A stretch of DNA of 64,000 bases from Chaetoderma sp. LZ-2023a (Eukaryota > Mollusca > Caudofoveata > Chaetodermatida > Chaetodermatidae), in the NCBI GenBank assembly GCA_034401795.1, contig CM067370.1, forward strand, positions 68,011,188 through 68,075,187, given 5' to 3'. A program made the translations under genes and the position numbers. Below the pieces are notes generated by a model. It ran no database searches. It was not told the DNA's origin and saw only the letters and a list, made by a program, of their open reading frames with translations. Positions 42,761 through 54,998 of the stretch are shown here, in pieces; the first letter of the stretch is position 1; every line of letters begins with the position of its first letter.

Positions 42761-45479
42761 GTAATACTTTTCGACTATTAGCAACCAAATCAGCATGTAA
42801 GAATGGTGGTGTTCTTAAATGTCTCGCCAGACTTGCCGTACGATGACAGAAACGGTGGTAATAATCAATGGACGCATCCATCGTCACTGAATTCATGTTT
42901 TGAGCGTAGCCCAGACAAGGACATTGCTTTACGCGCCATAAGAGATAAGCGGCGTGGATCATCCTGTGCCGAGAATATAATTTACTAGTATGTACTTACA
43001 GTCTTTACACAATGGATACATCCGTCACTCTTAAAGCACAAACAGCATAACGGTACTACAGTGAACCTTTCATTATGTGCTATGTATGACAATCTGTTAA
43101 TCACCAGTAATGGCATTATTCGTCACTGTTCTTGAGTATGAACCAGCATCCTGCAGTAATTCTGAAGGCGGCAGCTACACCATGCATCAACTCAAACAGC
43201 GAGAAGACGGTGTAAAGACAATATGTGACACTTAAATTGCACTGATGGCTAATAGGTGCACCGCATAGGGACATATCATAGTTATGTTATACCGTTATTA
43301 TTAAAAATAGTATCGCATAAATGGTACCATAAGGTCATGACTCATATGCGAACTCCGCTTTAGTATGATATTGTACATACTGTTATGCATTGTAAAAAGT
43401 GTCAGCAATTAAATGGCACCGTAGGCTAAGTTGGCCGTATACTTCAATGAATGTATAATTGTAATTAAGCATTCTGCCCATAATATTAGTTAGAAGTAAA
43501 AACTAGAAAAATATTCAGACCGCAGTACACCTAGGTTACACTATACATCAACAACAAATGCTTCGCCATGTTTTCTCCCAAAGGCACCAATTTTACATTA
43601 AGACCGCTGCTCATGCTCCATGACATGCGGCCGCTAAACCTAGAACTATGATAGCTCGATAAGATAGGTTTTTGAGCTAGCCAAGGTCGATTACTCTAGA
43701 AAACAGATGATTGTGATTAAAACTCTTAATAAGACCGTTGTATAAACGATACTACTGATTTTCATTGTTGGCCATTCATGTTAAGGCCTCCTAAATTGAA
43801 GGAAAGAGTAACTGCCTTTGACTACGCATCTCTGGCCGTCTGGCCAAAATAATTGTTTCAATTCCCGCTGTCAGAATGGTTAGGACCATCTCAAGAAACT
43901 ACAGCAGGTTTCTTGCTGGCCAGAATCAATTTGTCGATCACACACATATCCCGTGTATCTTCGGATACCTATTAAGCAAGCCTTTCTCCAAACCTAAAGC
44001 AGCTAAACGGTAACGCCAGGGTGCGGCTCTCATACGGGCCATACTCGAAACATCAGGTGATGGATAGAGACGGTGACTGGGTGATGCCTTAGAGCTCACC
44101 ACGCCCTATGGGAAAGCCCCCATAGATGGAAATACGTTTCTCTCTCCCCACCATAAGTAAGTTAAGAACCGCTTTCTAGACACGCTTCCATCAATGTGAT
44201 TTGTCCACGTGTTGTTATTTGTGGTTGTGATGTGGTATGTGGAGGGATCGCTCTGCGGCTCTGAAGCTACCACCAGATAACATGTTGCATGCTGTCGGTC
44301 TGAGGGGAGATGCTTCGTGGGGTATCGGCAACGGTACCGAGCATCCTCACCAGAAGATGTGTTCGTTAAAGACACCCCATTTTAACGTATATACTATGGG
44401 TACCGAAGTTCGTGAATCTAAGCAAGTAATGCACTCGTGAAAGAAAACTCTTAAACAGATCTGCGCAAGAATTTAACACAATATAAAATAACACTTCCGA
44501 ATACAAATGCAAAGATTTCAGTACAAAAGTCTAATTTTTAAACAAATTTTAAGCATTTGAACTGACCCACCTCGCCAGGTTATGTGTGAAGTAGCAGTAC
44601 CGAATTTCGTGAACTGGTGATTATGCATCTTCAGCTGTCTGGTACATGCTTGTAAATCCTTAAATATCACTGTATTGGTTTATTGAATGTTTCAACTGCT
44701 AATTTTGCCCGTTTTAACCCATAAATTAGTCCTACAAATGAATGTATAAATTATAAAAGCAGTTGATACATTTGAAGAGAAGAAAGAAGAAAAAAACCCC
44801 AAATGGATGCCGCTTTCGCTAGGTAGTGACGTCACATGAAATTCATAAATATTACTGAGCTGGAGAAATCAACTAACGCTAGGGTCTTTAACACATGTTC
44901 AGCAGGCATAAAGGGAAGAATAAAAAAAAATTCTATCGTCAAAAAACCATGTGTGCACCTTATGTTAATTTTGACATTTTGGTAAATCATTGATAAGCAC
45001 CCACCCCTTCCTCTAGAGTCTCTCCAATAAAATTTAGACATGCTCCCGTCAATCAGTCTAATCCGACGCGGCGGAAATATGTACACAAAGCAGGTGGTAA
45101 CTTTGGATTGCGAAAATTGCTTATTTTAGGTGCTAAATAAGCGCAAGTAAGTAATCTAAGAAAGTGCATTAAGGAATCTTGAAATTTTTATCACTACCAT
45201 CAGCGATTGTGTGAAAAGTTTCTTATTTTGACCGTATCTTGCTCAAAACTTTGTCAAAAGGTTCAGAACTGTCAATCAAAAGGTGGCTACTGTGTAGATG
45301 CGTTCCATGCAACGTTACATCATAGTACGAGAGCGATAAAAATAAATTCACGAATTTCGGTACTCACGAATTTGAGCAACTCGACCATACACTATCACTC
45401 CAACATTAAAATAACTACATTAGGATAAAGACACATAATACTCTTTTTCGAATTTGTAAGATAGGAGGGCGGCTATTTT
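42761..45479. other. Long stretch without a recognisable gene
   Basis: Open frames here are short and lack family features (for example the minus-strand frame 44106-44375). Base composition is uneven and suggests old repeat relics. Confidence 0.4.
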
Positions 45480-46399
45480 TACTTCTCTCCTCCTCCACTT
45501 CTGCGTTGAAGGCATTTTTCATTTGACGGAGGCCCGTGCAGGGCACTTTCCTCTCACACAATTTTATATTCCCAATCATGTAGGTGTTAGGGGTAACACA
45601 TTTTCTTCCTCATTTTTACCGTGTGGCGTCTCTCTAGCCATCTGCTCACAGACAGTGAGAGTACTTTCCTTCTCACAAGGCACCATGGTGTGGTACCATC
45701 ATAAATTTCCTTCTAAGCCAACCGTAAGGATGCAGTCATCCTTGGCACTTTAATGGTATGGGTTCTCCATCCCCCCCCCCCCCTGCATGTTTCATGCAGG
45801 ACATTTCTCTCTCTTTTATTTTCCTCTCTTCCTCTGCTGTGGCATTGTAGGCATTTTCCTGTGATGGAGGCCCGCCCGAGGCACTTTCCTCTCGCAAACC
45901 AATAATTTTTGGCCAGCCTCAGGCGGATATAGTTTATATTAAACCAACTGACGGCGCCATGCCCAGACTTTTCCCCCACATGGGTACCTTTCACGATACC
46001 CTCTATATATGGTTAAATCGGTTAGGTACCGCTGGCGAGATATAAAATGAACACACCATTTTTCGTTTTTACATGCACAGTTTGCTACTTTTTATTTAAG
46101 TAAAGTAAATTTGTGCTGTTCTTTCCACCTCGGAGATGACAGCTAGACACACTGGAGACACGAACAGCCGGGATGATATGGTGGTGTTCAATTTTCACAG
46201 CAATGGCTGCATGAGCCCACTGGAACGTGATCATTCCACCGGCCCTGGAGGTTGTTTTTTGTGGACACCAGAGATGCGCGCCAACCGCTCCCCAACCCCA
46301 AGGCTGACTGACCAGCAGCATCAGCAGCAGCAGTGGCTGTGGCAGTAGCACCGCCCAGCAGCAGTAGCGGCAGAGTCACGCATGCTCCCGGCGGCTACA
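45480..46399 (+). mobile_element. 5' LTR, family A, of a Gypsy-like element
   Basis: It ends GGCGGCTACA directly before a primer-binding site and matches, inverted, the relics at 33430-34620 and 48660-50230. It contains two related words GGCACTTTCCTCTCGCA and GGCACTTTCCTCTCACA, a 14-C run at about 45769-45783 and a CAG-rich stretch at 46312-46375. The left end is not resolved. Confidence 0.6.
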
Positions 46400-46401
46400 A
46401 A

Positions 46402-46420
46402 TGGTGCCCGATGTGGGGGC
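46402..46420 (+). promoter_or_regulatory. Primer-binding site
   Basis: TGGTGCCCGATGTGGGGGC starts with TGG, complementary to a tRNA CCA end, and lies two bases after the LTR end. This is the usual first-strand priming site of Gypsy-like elements. The tRNA species is not determined. Confidence 0.7.
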
Positions 46421-46798
46421 TTGAATGGAAATTGAGCCTGTAGTAGCTAATATCTCCTGTATGTTTCAGTCTCCATTTTATTTTAATGTATACACTCCAG
46501 ACGAAATAATGAAGTGTATAGATGGTAGAACGGTGGGACCTCTCACCAACCATAATATACCATTGCCCAGTGCCCAGTGTGGGATCACTAGCACCCATAC
46601 GATGGGATTACTCACCAATAATCGAAGTACCGTTTATTGATGCTTCACAGGCTGGTGATCTGTATATAACGTTGTCTGACATCCGCAACGAGATGCATTC
46701 ACCATTGCCGGATGCCAGACAGCATCATAACCATCCCCTAAGGGGATTAATACATACTCACACCCTGTGCGCCCACACTTGGCATCAGCAACCAACCT

Positions 46799-48247
46799 AT
46801 GTCCCACCAGCAAACACTACCACCAATGGCACGGCACGGTAACTCACCACAGCGGTACCAACAATGGAACACGGAGCCGGAATTACCAATAATTAACCAG
46901 TTACCGGCTTACACTCATCACGCCTATTACCCACGTCTCTCTCCATCTATCCCTCAATACAGGGAATGTCTGACCGTGCCACCTACAGGCCCTATTAGGC
47001 AGACGGAGCAGGCACCATTAAGAAATCCTAGACCACCGGGTCTCCATGCAGAGAATACTATATCACCTCGTTTTGACGAATGGTACTGTATGCAGAGAAA
47101 TACATCACAAGAACTTCCAGTACCTCTGCCAATACAGTACCACTCAGAATTACCACCCAGGAAACAATGGTACCAACCACATCACTATGATTCCCGACCT
47201 TCTTCAGTGTTTACTCCAGTCATGCCTGCACCACCACCAGGGTTTGCGCCGACCACTCCCTATCACGGCACCGGCCAAGTCATACGTCCACCTGAATTCA
47301 GTGGGGAAGGTGACAGGGCCAACTATAAGTGCCAATTTGAAATAATCAGCAGGACGACCATCCGATGGGGGGAATACCTAGCCACAACACTATCAGGGAA
47401 AGCGTTGCAGGTATTAGCAGACATGGGTTCTGAACACCAACTTATAGTGAGTGGGAAAATGCGTTGTCAGAACGGTTTGGAGATACTGTTCTTGGAAATA
47501 CTAGCCGTTTGCAACTAAAGAACTTATGGTGGCGTGCAAATGAAACTCTTCCTGAACTTGCAAGCCGCATTAGGCGATTAGTCACCCAGGCTTATCCCAG
47601 TACCAACCCGGAGGGAGTTACTCATTTATAATTGGATACTTTTATTGACGCTCTGAGTGGTGAACCGTCTCTGAAAGAAAAACGCTTTCTGTTAGAACAC
47701 GGAAATCTACAAATGCTAACGGTCACCGCCATTCGAGTAGAAAACTTCCCAGAATGGGAAAAGAACACCCGACGTCAATTACACCCTGTTAATGAGTTAA
47801 CCAACACCAGTACCAATAGTACTGCCGACACCGCACCAGTTTCAGGTACCGTAACTGAAGCCGACACCATACAAAACACACTGCCTCGAAACAATTTTGC
47901 ACTACGAGGCAGAGGTCGTGGCCAATCTCACTGTGGAGGCCACAATAACACCCCAGGTACGGGTAACCAGCTAAAAATTTCAATAGGTCTAACACCAACA
48001 AACGGTTAGAAGAAATCACTAAGCAGATTGCCTCTCTGACCAATCTTCTGACTACCTTATCCACTACACTGGCCCAAAACACAAATAGGCCTTTTACAAA
48101 CCATCCTACGTCGACCACTACACCAGCGAACACTTGTTTCGAATGCGGTCAATTGGGACATTGGAGCGAACGGTGCTCGAACAATCCTCTCTCCACTACA
48201 CCACAGCTAGAGCAAAACAAACTGCCAACAGGAAATCAGGCAAACTA
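46799..48247 (+). pseudogene. Gypsy-like gag with CCHC knuckle, broken
   Basis: A Pro/Gln/Tyr-rich N-terminal region (from 46799) is followed by PPEFSGEGDRANY, then after a frameshift near 47450 a retrotransposon gag domain (RFGD, then LPELASRIRRLVTQAYP), a stop near 47628, and DTFIDALSGEPSLKEK. A second frameshift near 47990 leads to a zinc knuckle CFECGQLGHWSERC at about 48130-48172. Gag forms the particle that packages element RNA. The order LTR, primer site, gag, knuckle is correct for Gypsy-like elements. Three breaks disable it. Confidence 0.82.
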
Positions 48248-48659
48248 ATGGGGCTTTGGAGGAAGAGTCCATTCAGTGCCTGGTTAAAAAACACTGACTA
48301 ATGATAATGGTTCACCGAAAACTTCTCAAATTAACCTGGCATTACCCCCTCTAGCTGAACCTATAAGGAATAACGAAATCATAAAAACAGGCCCCCAAAC
48401 AATGGTACCACGGACATGCATGGTGTCTACAGTACCAAATATGACTTCCCATATGGTGGACGGCACCCAAGTCCCACCCGTTCACACCTAAACTCCTTTT
48501 TATGCAGAACAGCCCTAGTAGGTAATGCCAATACAACAGAAGCAACTTTTATTCAAGCTACTAGACCAGCCGCTATGTCACCACAACAATGGTGTCCTCT
48601 AGTGGTGTGTAACAGCCAATCTCTTCCATCATCATGTACAGACTCGCTTCTGTAGCTAT
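48248..48659 (+). other. End of the Gypsy-like fragment
   Basis: Short open segments after the knuckle do not reach a recognisable protease or RT. The internal region seems to stop here, where the inverted family A LTR begins. AATAAA on the minus strand near 48555 belongs to that LTR. Confidence 0.4.
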
Positions 48660-50232
48660 CCGGGTAGTGTCGGGCTGTTCCGATGTCTCATGTCGACTCG
48701 CTGCGCCGTAAGTGCACGACGAGTGATGACGCTGGTTAGCATCCGGTCTCGAGTTGACAGACCTTGAACGAGACTGCCCTGCAGGAAACAAAAACTGGCT
48801 CCTAAGGCCGGTGGAACTCAATTGTTCCGGTGGGGCCATGCGACCATTGTCCTGAACATTAAACACAACGGTCTCATCCCAAGAATTTGTGCCGCCAGTA
48901 TGCCTGTCCATAGCAATTTCGTGATCTATGGACTTACAAGATTTGATTTGGTGACCTAAAAATATAAGTCTACACAATGCGTTTAGCTAACTAATTAAAA
49001 TATGCTAGATAAAACTACAGTAAGAGCATACGAAAATACAAGACATAGAGGCAGGTAGACGACCTTCTAAACATGGGGCTCCCGGAGGTACCACATAGAC
49101 TCGTAGGTCCGCAGAGGTATCCCCGCAAGGGAGGCTCCCGTACATGAGACGTAGCTATTTAACTTAATATAAGTTATTATACCTCTAAACTGAAAGGAAG
49201 AAGGCTATCTCAGACTAAAAAGTGATGTGCCTCACGCGGGCACTACTCATAGTACTAGTTTGGGTGAGGAGTATTATCCTGGCATGGACCGTCATCGCCG
49301 AATCCTTGTGAGAGGCAAGTGCCTCGCGTGGGCCTCCATATTGGGAAGGTGTCGCCACGGCTTAAAGCGGGAGAAGAATAGTAGGCAAAAATGGGCCCAC
49401 TAATATTTCAAACAAAAATGCTGTAGAAAGAAAAGACCATACCTAGTGAGATTATAACTATAGGGGTGCGTACTGTTTTGCGTGAAGACGGAACGGAAGA
49501 TTCCTGATGGATTCCTTCGTCACCATCTTATGTGATTGCTAATATGCTGAATTAGTAGTTGCCGCTTTATTTCTGCTTTGCTTAATCCCGTTTAGTTGTT
49601 TTCAGAATAAGAATTAGTTTAGGCCGCAACTGGCTGATATCTACCTAGCTATTAGACACACTATTATTGTCATGGAGAACAGATGCCCGAGGACATCAAT
49701 ACTGTAGACAGCGCTCATACATGTCTTCTTCTTGTCGTTCACTGATCATACTGCCAGTCCTGTAAGTGACTATCGACATGATCATAAGCGTTAAGTGCGT
49801 GGATCCATGGTTTATTAGAGTGCGCCATGCGGTCTGGAACCTCCGTCTTCAGCACTCGAGGTTTCTGTCAGGGTTACCTCACCCTTACCTCCTTTAGTCG
49901 CCTCTTACGACACGCAGAGGATATGGAAGGTGTATTCTAAGCCCCACCTACAGGGCTGACTCATACATGTTACTTAGCCGGATCTCTGAACTGGGTGAGA
50001 ATCCAGACATTCCGCTTCGCATTCACATGAAACATTACAAGACATGGTTTACATTTCACGGAATCATTATTAGGCCATATCTCCTATCGTTATGGTGGGA
50101 GTAAGAGAGATGAATGCATACCATAAATGTCCTTCCCATAAGGGCGTGGCGGATCTAAATATCATGCCCAGACATTTTAACAGAATTCAGTGAGAATACG
50201 TATCTCGCCCATCACTGGGTCCTATGGAACTA
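48660..50232 (-). mobile_element. LTR relic, family A, with a SINE-like insertion
   Basis: Same blocks as 33430-34620 in the same orientation (GTTCCGGTGGGGCCATGCGA, GGAGGTACCACATAG, AAGTGCCTCGCGTGGG, GCGTGAAGACGG, and near 50040 ACATTTCACGGA). A SINE-like core is inserted at about 49795-49965. It lies inverted to the 5' LTR at 45480-46399, so the two do not belong to one provirus-like unit. Confidence 0.6.
49795..49965 (+). mobile_element. SINE-like core
   Basis: The stretch around TAGTCGCCTCTTACGACACG and CAGAGGATATGGAAGGTGTA followed by TTCTAAGCCCC resembles, from memory, a conserved central domain of tRNA-derived SINEs abundant in molluscs. A and B box promoter sequences were not identified with confidence. 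Confidence 0.5.
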
Positions 50233-53210
50233 ACCGTTTAACCTGTCGTTAGGTTTATATACAAGTTGCCATGCCAGTTTTGCACTGCGGTTCCAATGAG
50301 CTCACCCAAAATATAGCAGTAGAAGGGAGAAATATCAACAATGCGGTCAAGGAATGTAATTCAAGTATCCTCAAGGCTGCCAATGAAGCGATTCCTCGAG
50401 GGTTCAGGAAAACTACCGCCCCTACTGGACAACGGAACTGCAAGCAGCACATGATAAACTAGACAAGGCCAGAGAAGATGCAGAGGGTAATCCCTGTCAT
50501 GAAAACCACTTCACACTACAACAAACTAAAGCCAGGTATCTAAAGACCAAGCTGGAGGCCAAAAGAAGAAGCTGGAGGGAAAAGATGGCAGGGTTTAATT
50601 TAGAGAGAGACACCACAAAGCTCTGAAGACTGACTAAAACACTGAATGATGAGGGTGTCGGGGGAGAGAAGATTACTCTTGAAGAAGATGGACAAACAGT
50701 CAGGAAAGATGGCTGCAGATGCCTTTGCGAAGGCATATGCAAAAGAAAGCAACATTTCTATACCACGAATGCGTCAAAAAGAGGTTGGAAAAGAGCAAAA
50801 GGAAAGAACAGACACCAACACTCACGATGCAATGAAAGTTGACATTAGTTTAGCAGAACTGAAGAAGTCTATCCGCCAATTGAAGAAGAAGAAATCTCCC
50901 GGCCCAGATGGCATTACGAATGAAATGATCCAACACCTTGGTAATGTATCTCTCCGCAAGTTGCTAGACATCTTTAATCTCAGTTGGACCAATGGAGAGG
51001 TTCCTCAGTGCTGGAAGGAAGCCAGAATGACTCCTATTCTGAAAAAAGGGAAGAACAAGACGAAAGTGCTGAGCTACCATCCTATCAGTCTTACAAGCTG
51101 CATATGCAAGACCATGGAGCGCATCGTCAACCAGCGGTTGCAGTGGTACCTGGAGTCGGAGAACATTATAGTTTCAGAGCAGGCTGGCTTCAGAAGATAC
51201 AGGAGCACAGAAGATCAAACAACACATCTTGCACAGGTCATAGAGGACACTTTTCAAGTCAAGAAGGTGATGCTAGCTGCCTTTATCGATCTGCAGAAGG
51301 CATTTGACAAGGTGTGGAAGGATGGCCTCCTCGTGAAGCTCTGGCGCACAGGTATTGGTGGCAACATGTTCCGATGGACCAAGTCATACCTACACAATCG
51401 CAGAGCTAGGGTGCTGGTGGATGGACAATCTGGACAGAATGTATTGCTGAGACAAGGGGTACCACAAGGCGGAGTATTATCACCAACTCTGTTCATACTC
51501 TTCATTAATGACATTGTAGGAGAGCTGCCCAATGGGATCCAAGCAGCCCTCTATGCAGATGACCTCGTACTCTGGTGCACCGCGGAGTACACAACGACTG
51601 CCACTTACAGAATGCAGCTCGCCTTGGACAGAATTACAGCTTGGGCCAATCGCTGGTGTATTACCATCAACAAAGAAAAATCATCAGCCATGCTATTCTC
51701 ACTGTCCACGAAAACCAAGGTTGGCAATCTGACACTGGGCCGTACTCCACTCGAGTACGAGAACCAGCAGACATACCTGGGAGTCACCTATGACAGAAGA
51801 TTAACATGGAAGGATCACATCCAGAACACAGAGGCAAAGGCCAGAAGAATGCTAAACATCATGAGGAAGCTGGCAGGAACAAAGTGGGGTGCCAATGAAA
51901 GGATCCTCAAGACCATCTACCTAGGTGCCGTACGACCACACCTTGAGTATGGATCCAGCTCATGGATGACAGCAGCTAAATCTCATCAACAGAACCTCAA
52001 CAGTGTACAAAACCAGGCACTGCGCATCATCACTGGTGGAATGAGATCAACACCAATAGAAAAAATGGAACAGACAGCAGGCATCCCACCACTTAGTAAA
52101 GGAAGGGAATGCAAAGCACTGATCCAAGCTGCAAAGTTCAAATCGTTCAACAACCACCCGATGAAGATCAGGCAAGCACAGCTGTCATCAGGAAGACTTA
52201 AAAGATCAAGTTTTGTGAAAGAGACAAAAGCACTTCAAAGGAAACACCAAGAAATGTTGCCAGCACAAATAGAAGACCCAACCCACACCCTTGATCCTCC
52301 ACGCTGGGAAAACAAACTAGAGAGCATAGCTATTCGCACCACAGTACCTCATCTCACAACCAAAGATGAACACAGTGATGTGAGCAAGAAGGCCCTGACC
52401 CTAGCCATGCTGGAAGAAATGTACCCTCAGGAGACATGGATAAGGATCTACACAGATGGATCAGCCAAAGATGCAATTAGGAGCAGAGGTGCCGGACTGC
52501 ACATACAGTATCCAAACGGACAACATGAGTCAGCTGCAATACCGACAGGCAAACACTGCACAAACTACAGAGCTGAAGTCGAAGCACTGGTCCATGCAGC
52601 TAATACCATCAGCAGAACAGCAGCCCCTATTGCACAGATTGTCTTTTTATCTGATGCCCGCTCCGTCCTTGAGGCTATCACCAAAGGTAAGCTACCACAA
52701 CTTGAAGAAGCACGACAAACCATCAAATGCTTTCGGATAGCATTGCAGTGGATCCCCTCATACTGTGGAGTCCAAGGAAATGAGGAAGCAGACAAGATGA
52801 CAAAGGTGGGTGCAGAAGAGAATCAGACAGAAAACATGGTTACACATACAGAGATGAAGACTATCATCAAGTCACTCTATAGATCATCTCAATCAGAAGA
52901 TGCCTACCATCATCTCTCGAGGCCAGAGCAAGTGACCATTTTTCGTCTCAGAACTGGACATAACAGACTAAACCAACACATGTACAGGCGGTTCGACCTT
53001 ACGACATCACCCGCTTGTCCTTGTGGAGAGGCAGAACAGACAACAGAGCACATACTTCAATGTTGCAGTACGTATCAGCTGCTGAGAGAAGAGATTTGGC
53101 CTTTGTCAACCTCTTTTCTTGAAAAGCTGTATGGGCCTGTGGAAGAACTGCAGAAAACCACAGATTTCATCTTGAGAACGGCTTTCCAAGTGTGATACCA
53201 GCGATCGAAA
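50233..53210 (+). mobile_element. 5'-truncated non-LTR retrotransposon, RT plus RNase H
   Basis: It starts within the linker before the RT (NNAVKECNSSILKAANEAIP) and runs to the tail GAAAAGAAGAAGAAG. The endonuclease and ORF1 are missing. Frameshifts near 50455 and 50690 precede the long open frame. The 3' 760 bp is almost identical to the truncated insertion at 26897-27666, so the family has moved recently. RT with RNase H places it in the I/Jockey group in a broad sense. Confidence 0.88.
50646..53195 (+). CDS. ORF2 RT / RNase H / Cys knuckle, 849 codons
   Basis: About residue 75 begins KKKKSPGPDGITNEMIQHLG, the start of the RT. Then come FIDLQKAFDKVWKDGL, RQGVPQGGVLSPTLFILFIN, and ALYADDLVLWC with the YADD catalytic box (about residue 305). 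The RNase H domain starts near 600 with RIYTDGSAKD, NYRAEVEALVHAA and FLSDARSVLEAI, so three catalytic acids are present. The late WIPSYCGVQGNEEADKM has Tyr where the sister copy at 27187 has the family's His. The C-terminus has CPCGEAEQTTEHILQCC. The apparent Met start lies upstream of RT by chance; the true ORF was longer. RNase H may be impaired. Confidence 0.9.
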   Translation: MMRVSGERRLLLKKMDKQSGKMAADAFAKAYAKESNISIPRMRQKEVGKEQKERTDTNTHDAMKVDISLAELKKSIRQLKKKKSPGPDGITNEMIQHLGNVSLRKLLDIFNLSWTNGEVPQCWKEARMTPILKKGKNKTKVLSYHPISLTSCICKTMERIVNQRLQWYLESENIIVSEQAGFRRYRSTEDQTTHLAQVIEDTFQVKKVMLAAFIDLQKAFDKVWKDGLLVKLWRTGIGGNMFRWTKSYLHNRRARVLVDGQSGQNVLLRQGVPQGGVLSPTLFILFINDIVGELPNGIQAALYADDLVLWCTAEYTTTATYRMQLALDRITAWANRWCITINKEKSSAMLFSLSTKTKVGNLTLGRTPLEYENQQTYLGVTYDRRLTWKDHIQNTEAKARRMLNIMRKLAGTKWGANERILKTIYLGAVRPHLEYGSSSWMTAAKSHQQNLNSVQNQALRIITGGMRSTPIEKMEQTAGIPPLSKGRECKALIQAAKFKSFNNHPMKIRQAQLSSGRLKRSSFVKETKALQRKHQEMLPAQIEDPTHTLDPPRWENKLESIAIRTTVPHLTTKDEHSDVSKKALTLAMLEEMYPQETWIRIYTDGSAKDAIRSRGAGLHIQYPNGQHESAAIPTGKHCTNYRAEVEALVHAANTISRTAAPIAQIVFLSDARSVLEAITKGKLPQLEEARQTIKCFRIALQWIPSYCGVQGNEEADKMTKVGAEENQTENMVTHTEMKTIIKSLYRSSQSEDAYHHLSRPEQVTIFRLRTGHNRLNQHMYRRFDLTTSPACPCGEAEQTTEHILQCCSTYQLLREEIWPLSTSFLEKLYGPVEELQKTTDFILRTAFQV

Positions 53211-53214
53211 AGAA

Positions 53215-53960
53215 GAAGAAGACTCCCGTAGATGGGGAGTTACAAAATTGCTTTTAGTGCGGTTGGATGGCTACTGGTAGCTACGTAAACGCAACGGAAA
53301 CTGAAGTCATATGCGTAATATCTGTCGATCGTAGCTAGTACAGGTCCAACCTGTTCGGCCCCTGGCCGAGGATGCTCTCGATCACTGGATCGCTTCTCCT
53401 TTTATACTCTCCATGACGTCACAGGCGCAGACTTCATCCAATCATCGTTTGAGCAACAGCCAATCAGCGCACAGCTAATAATAGCGTCGTCGAACGTTCT
53501 CGAACATTCTCGTGGTTATGACGTCAGGGCAATAGTTTGAAGATAATCAAGAAGAGGTTTTCCTGGATAACTCAGCCATTTCTGGACCGATTTTGAAATG
53601 ATTTACAGATTTGGAAAGCCCGTCGAATTCTGGTCTTGATTAATGCCAGACTTACCGGGAAAGACAATCAATAAGGATTACAGAGTACCAGCTCTGTACA
53701 CTATAAGCGCCATCCTATCTAGGTCACAACTACGCGCTCCATAGAAACAGCGTCCCGGCGCGTGCATGCGCATAATGCGTTTTAACGAACTTAGTCGTTT
53801 TTAGGCACGCTCTCTCTCCCATAGGCCTATATACGCTTATAGCTCTACCCAAATGGATGTGTTCAGGAAACAAATCCTAGACGGGCTGCGCGTACCAGCT
53901 TAGCTGGTACGGCCGGTACCCGACCGGTCGATCCGAAATACACCACCACCTGCTAGTTTG
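53215..53960 (-). mobile_element. LTR relic, family B, with promoter
   Basis: Matches the split copy at 35336-37620. On the minus strand there are ATTGG boxes (about 53438 and 53460), TGACGTCA (about 53412-53419) and TATAAAAG (about 53399-53406), in promoter order within 70 bp. Further CRE-like sites lie at about 53519. Confidence 0.7.
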
Positions 53961-54998
53961 ACATCCGTGGCAAACGATCGCGCATGGCGGATCGACGCAC
54001 GGACGTACGCTAGGCGGGAATCAAAGACTTCCCAGGTAGGTGCGTGGCCGGAGAGGAGTAGTGACGCATAGACGCGTATTCAAGAGACAGAGCACATAGG
54101 GGTGCCAAGAGGAGGGGAGGCATACTTTTAGTTTTTCAATTTTTGACCTGGAATTATTTTTCCAGGCCTTTCTTTTTTGTGTTCTTTTTATTATTAATAT
54201 TACGGGGCGTGCTATAACTTTATTTAGTATATGATCCTAAACAATATCTCGATTGGGTGTTCCCGTTAGTGCGGATAATCATAATCTCCGCAAAAAACAC
54301 CCAAGCTCCAATAATTTAAGCTTTATAAATATATATAAAAATATAATAACAAAAGACAAGCTATATAAATATTACCTATGTAACATACCCATATGAGGTA
54401 TGTTTTTATTAATCACACCGAATTACTTGCGTACCCCGGGTAAATAAAGTGGCACGCAACACGTATCACCAAGTATTATTATAATATATATATCTAAAAT
54501 ATCTATTTGCGGCCCGTCCTTGCGGGTCCGCAACGGGCAGCTCTCGCTGACCCCATATCCGCCCTGACGTCTAAGACAGGAAGAAAATTAATAAGAAAAA
54601 CAAGATATATAATAATAACTTAAAACTGGTTTATCAGGCAGCCTCAGCGCGGCTGAGACTGCATGACGGGATTCTGACGTTATTGCACTGTGGGAGGTTG
54701 TATTCTTTACGTCGCACACGACGTTCTTACAACATTAGAGTACACCATGCTCATTTTGTATGAGACACAACCAGACACTTAAAGTGTGCAGCTGTGTAGG
54801 ATAACCGTAGTCATCCTAGGGACGGGATTCAATTGATCTAACATATATAATAAGAAGAAAAGTATGTAAAAAATAAAGTAATAATTTTAACACATTTCCA
54901 CGAATCGCCTATTAACATTTCTGCTGAATTACGCATGATTACACCTCAGCAGCGAAATTTCCCCATCGAGTTTGGGTCCCGCAACTGACGGTGGTAGG
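53961..54998. other. No gene seen; possible 3' part of the minus-strand Gypsy-like element
   Basis: AT-rich segments alternate with short GC-rich ones (54520-54560). No supported coding frame. Confidence 0.4.

Noticed and set aside
42684..42988. Opposed frames near 42.7-43.0 kb as genes
   Set aside because: They overlap each other, lack family features and lie next to an LTR-like promoter segment.
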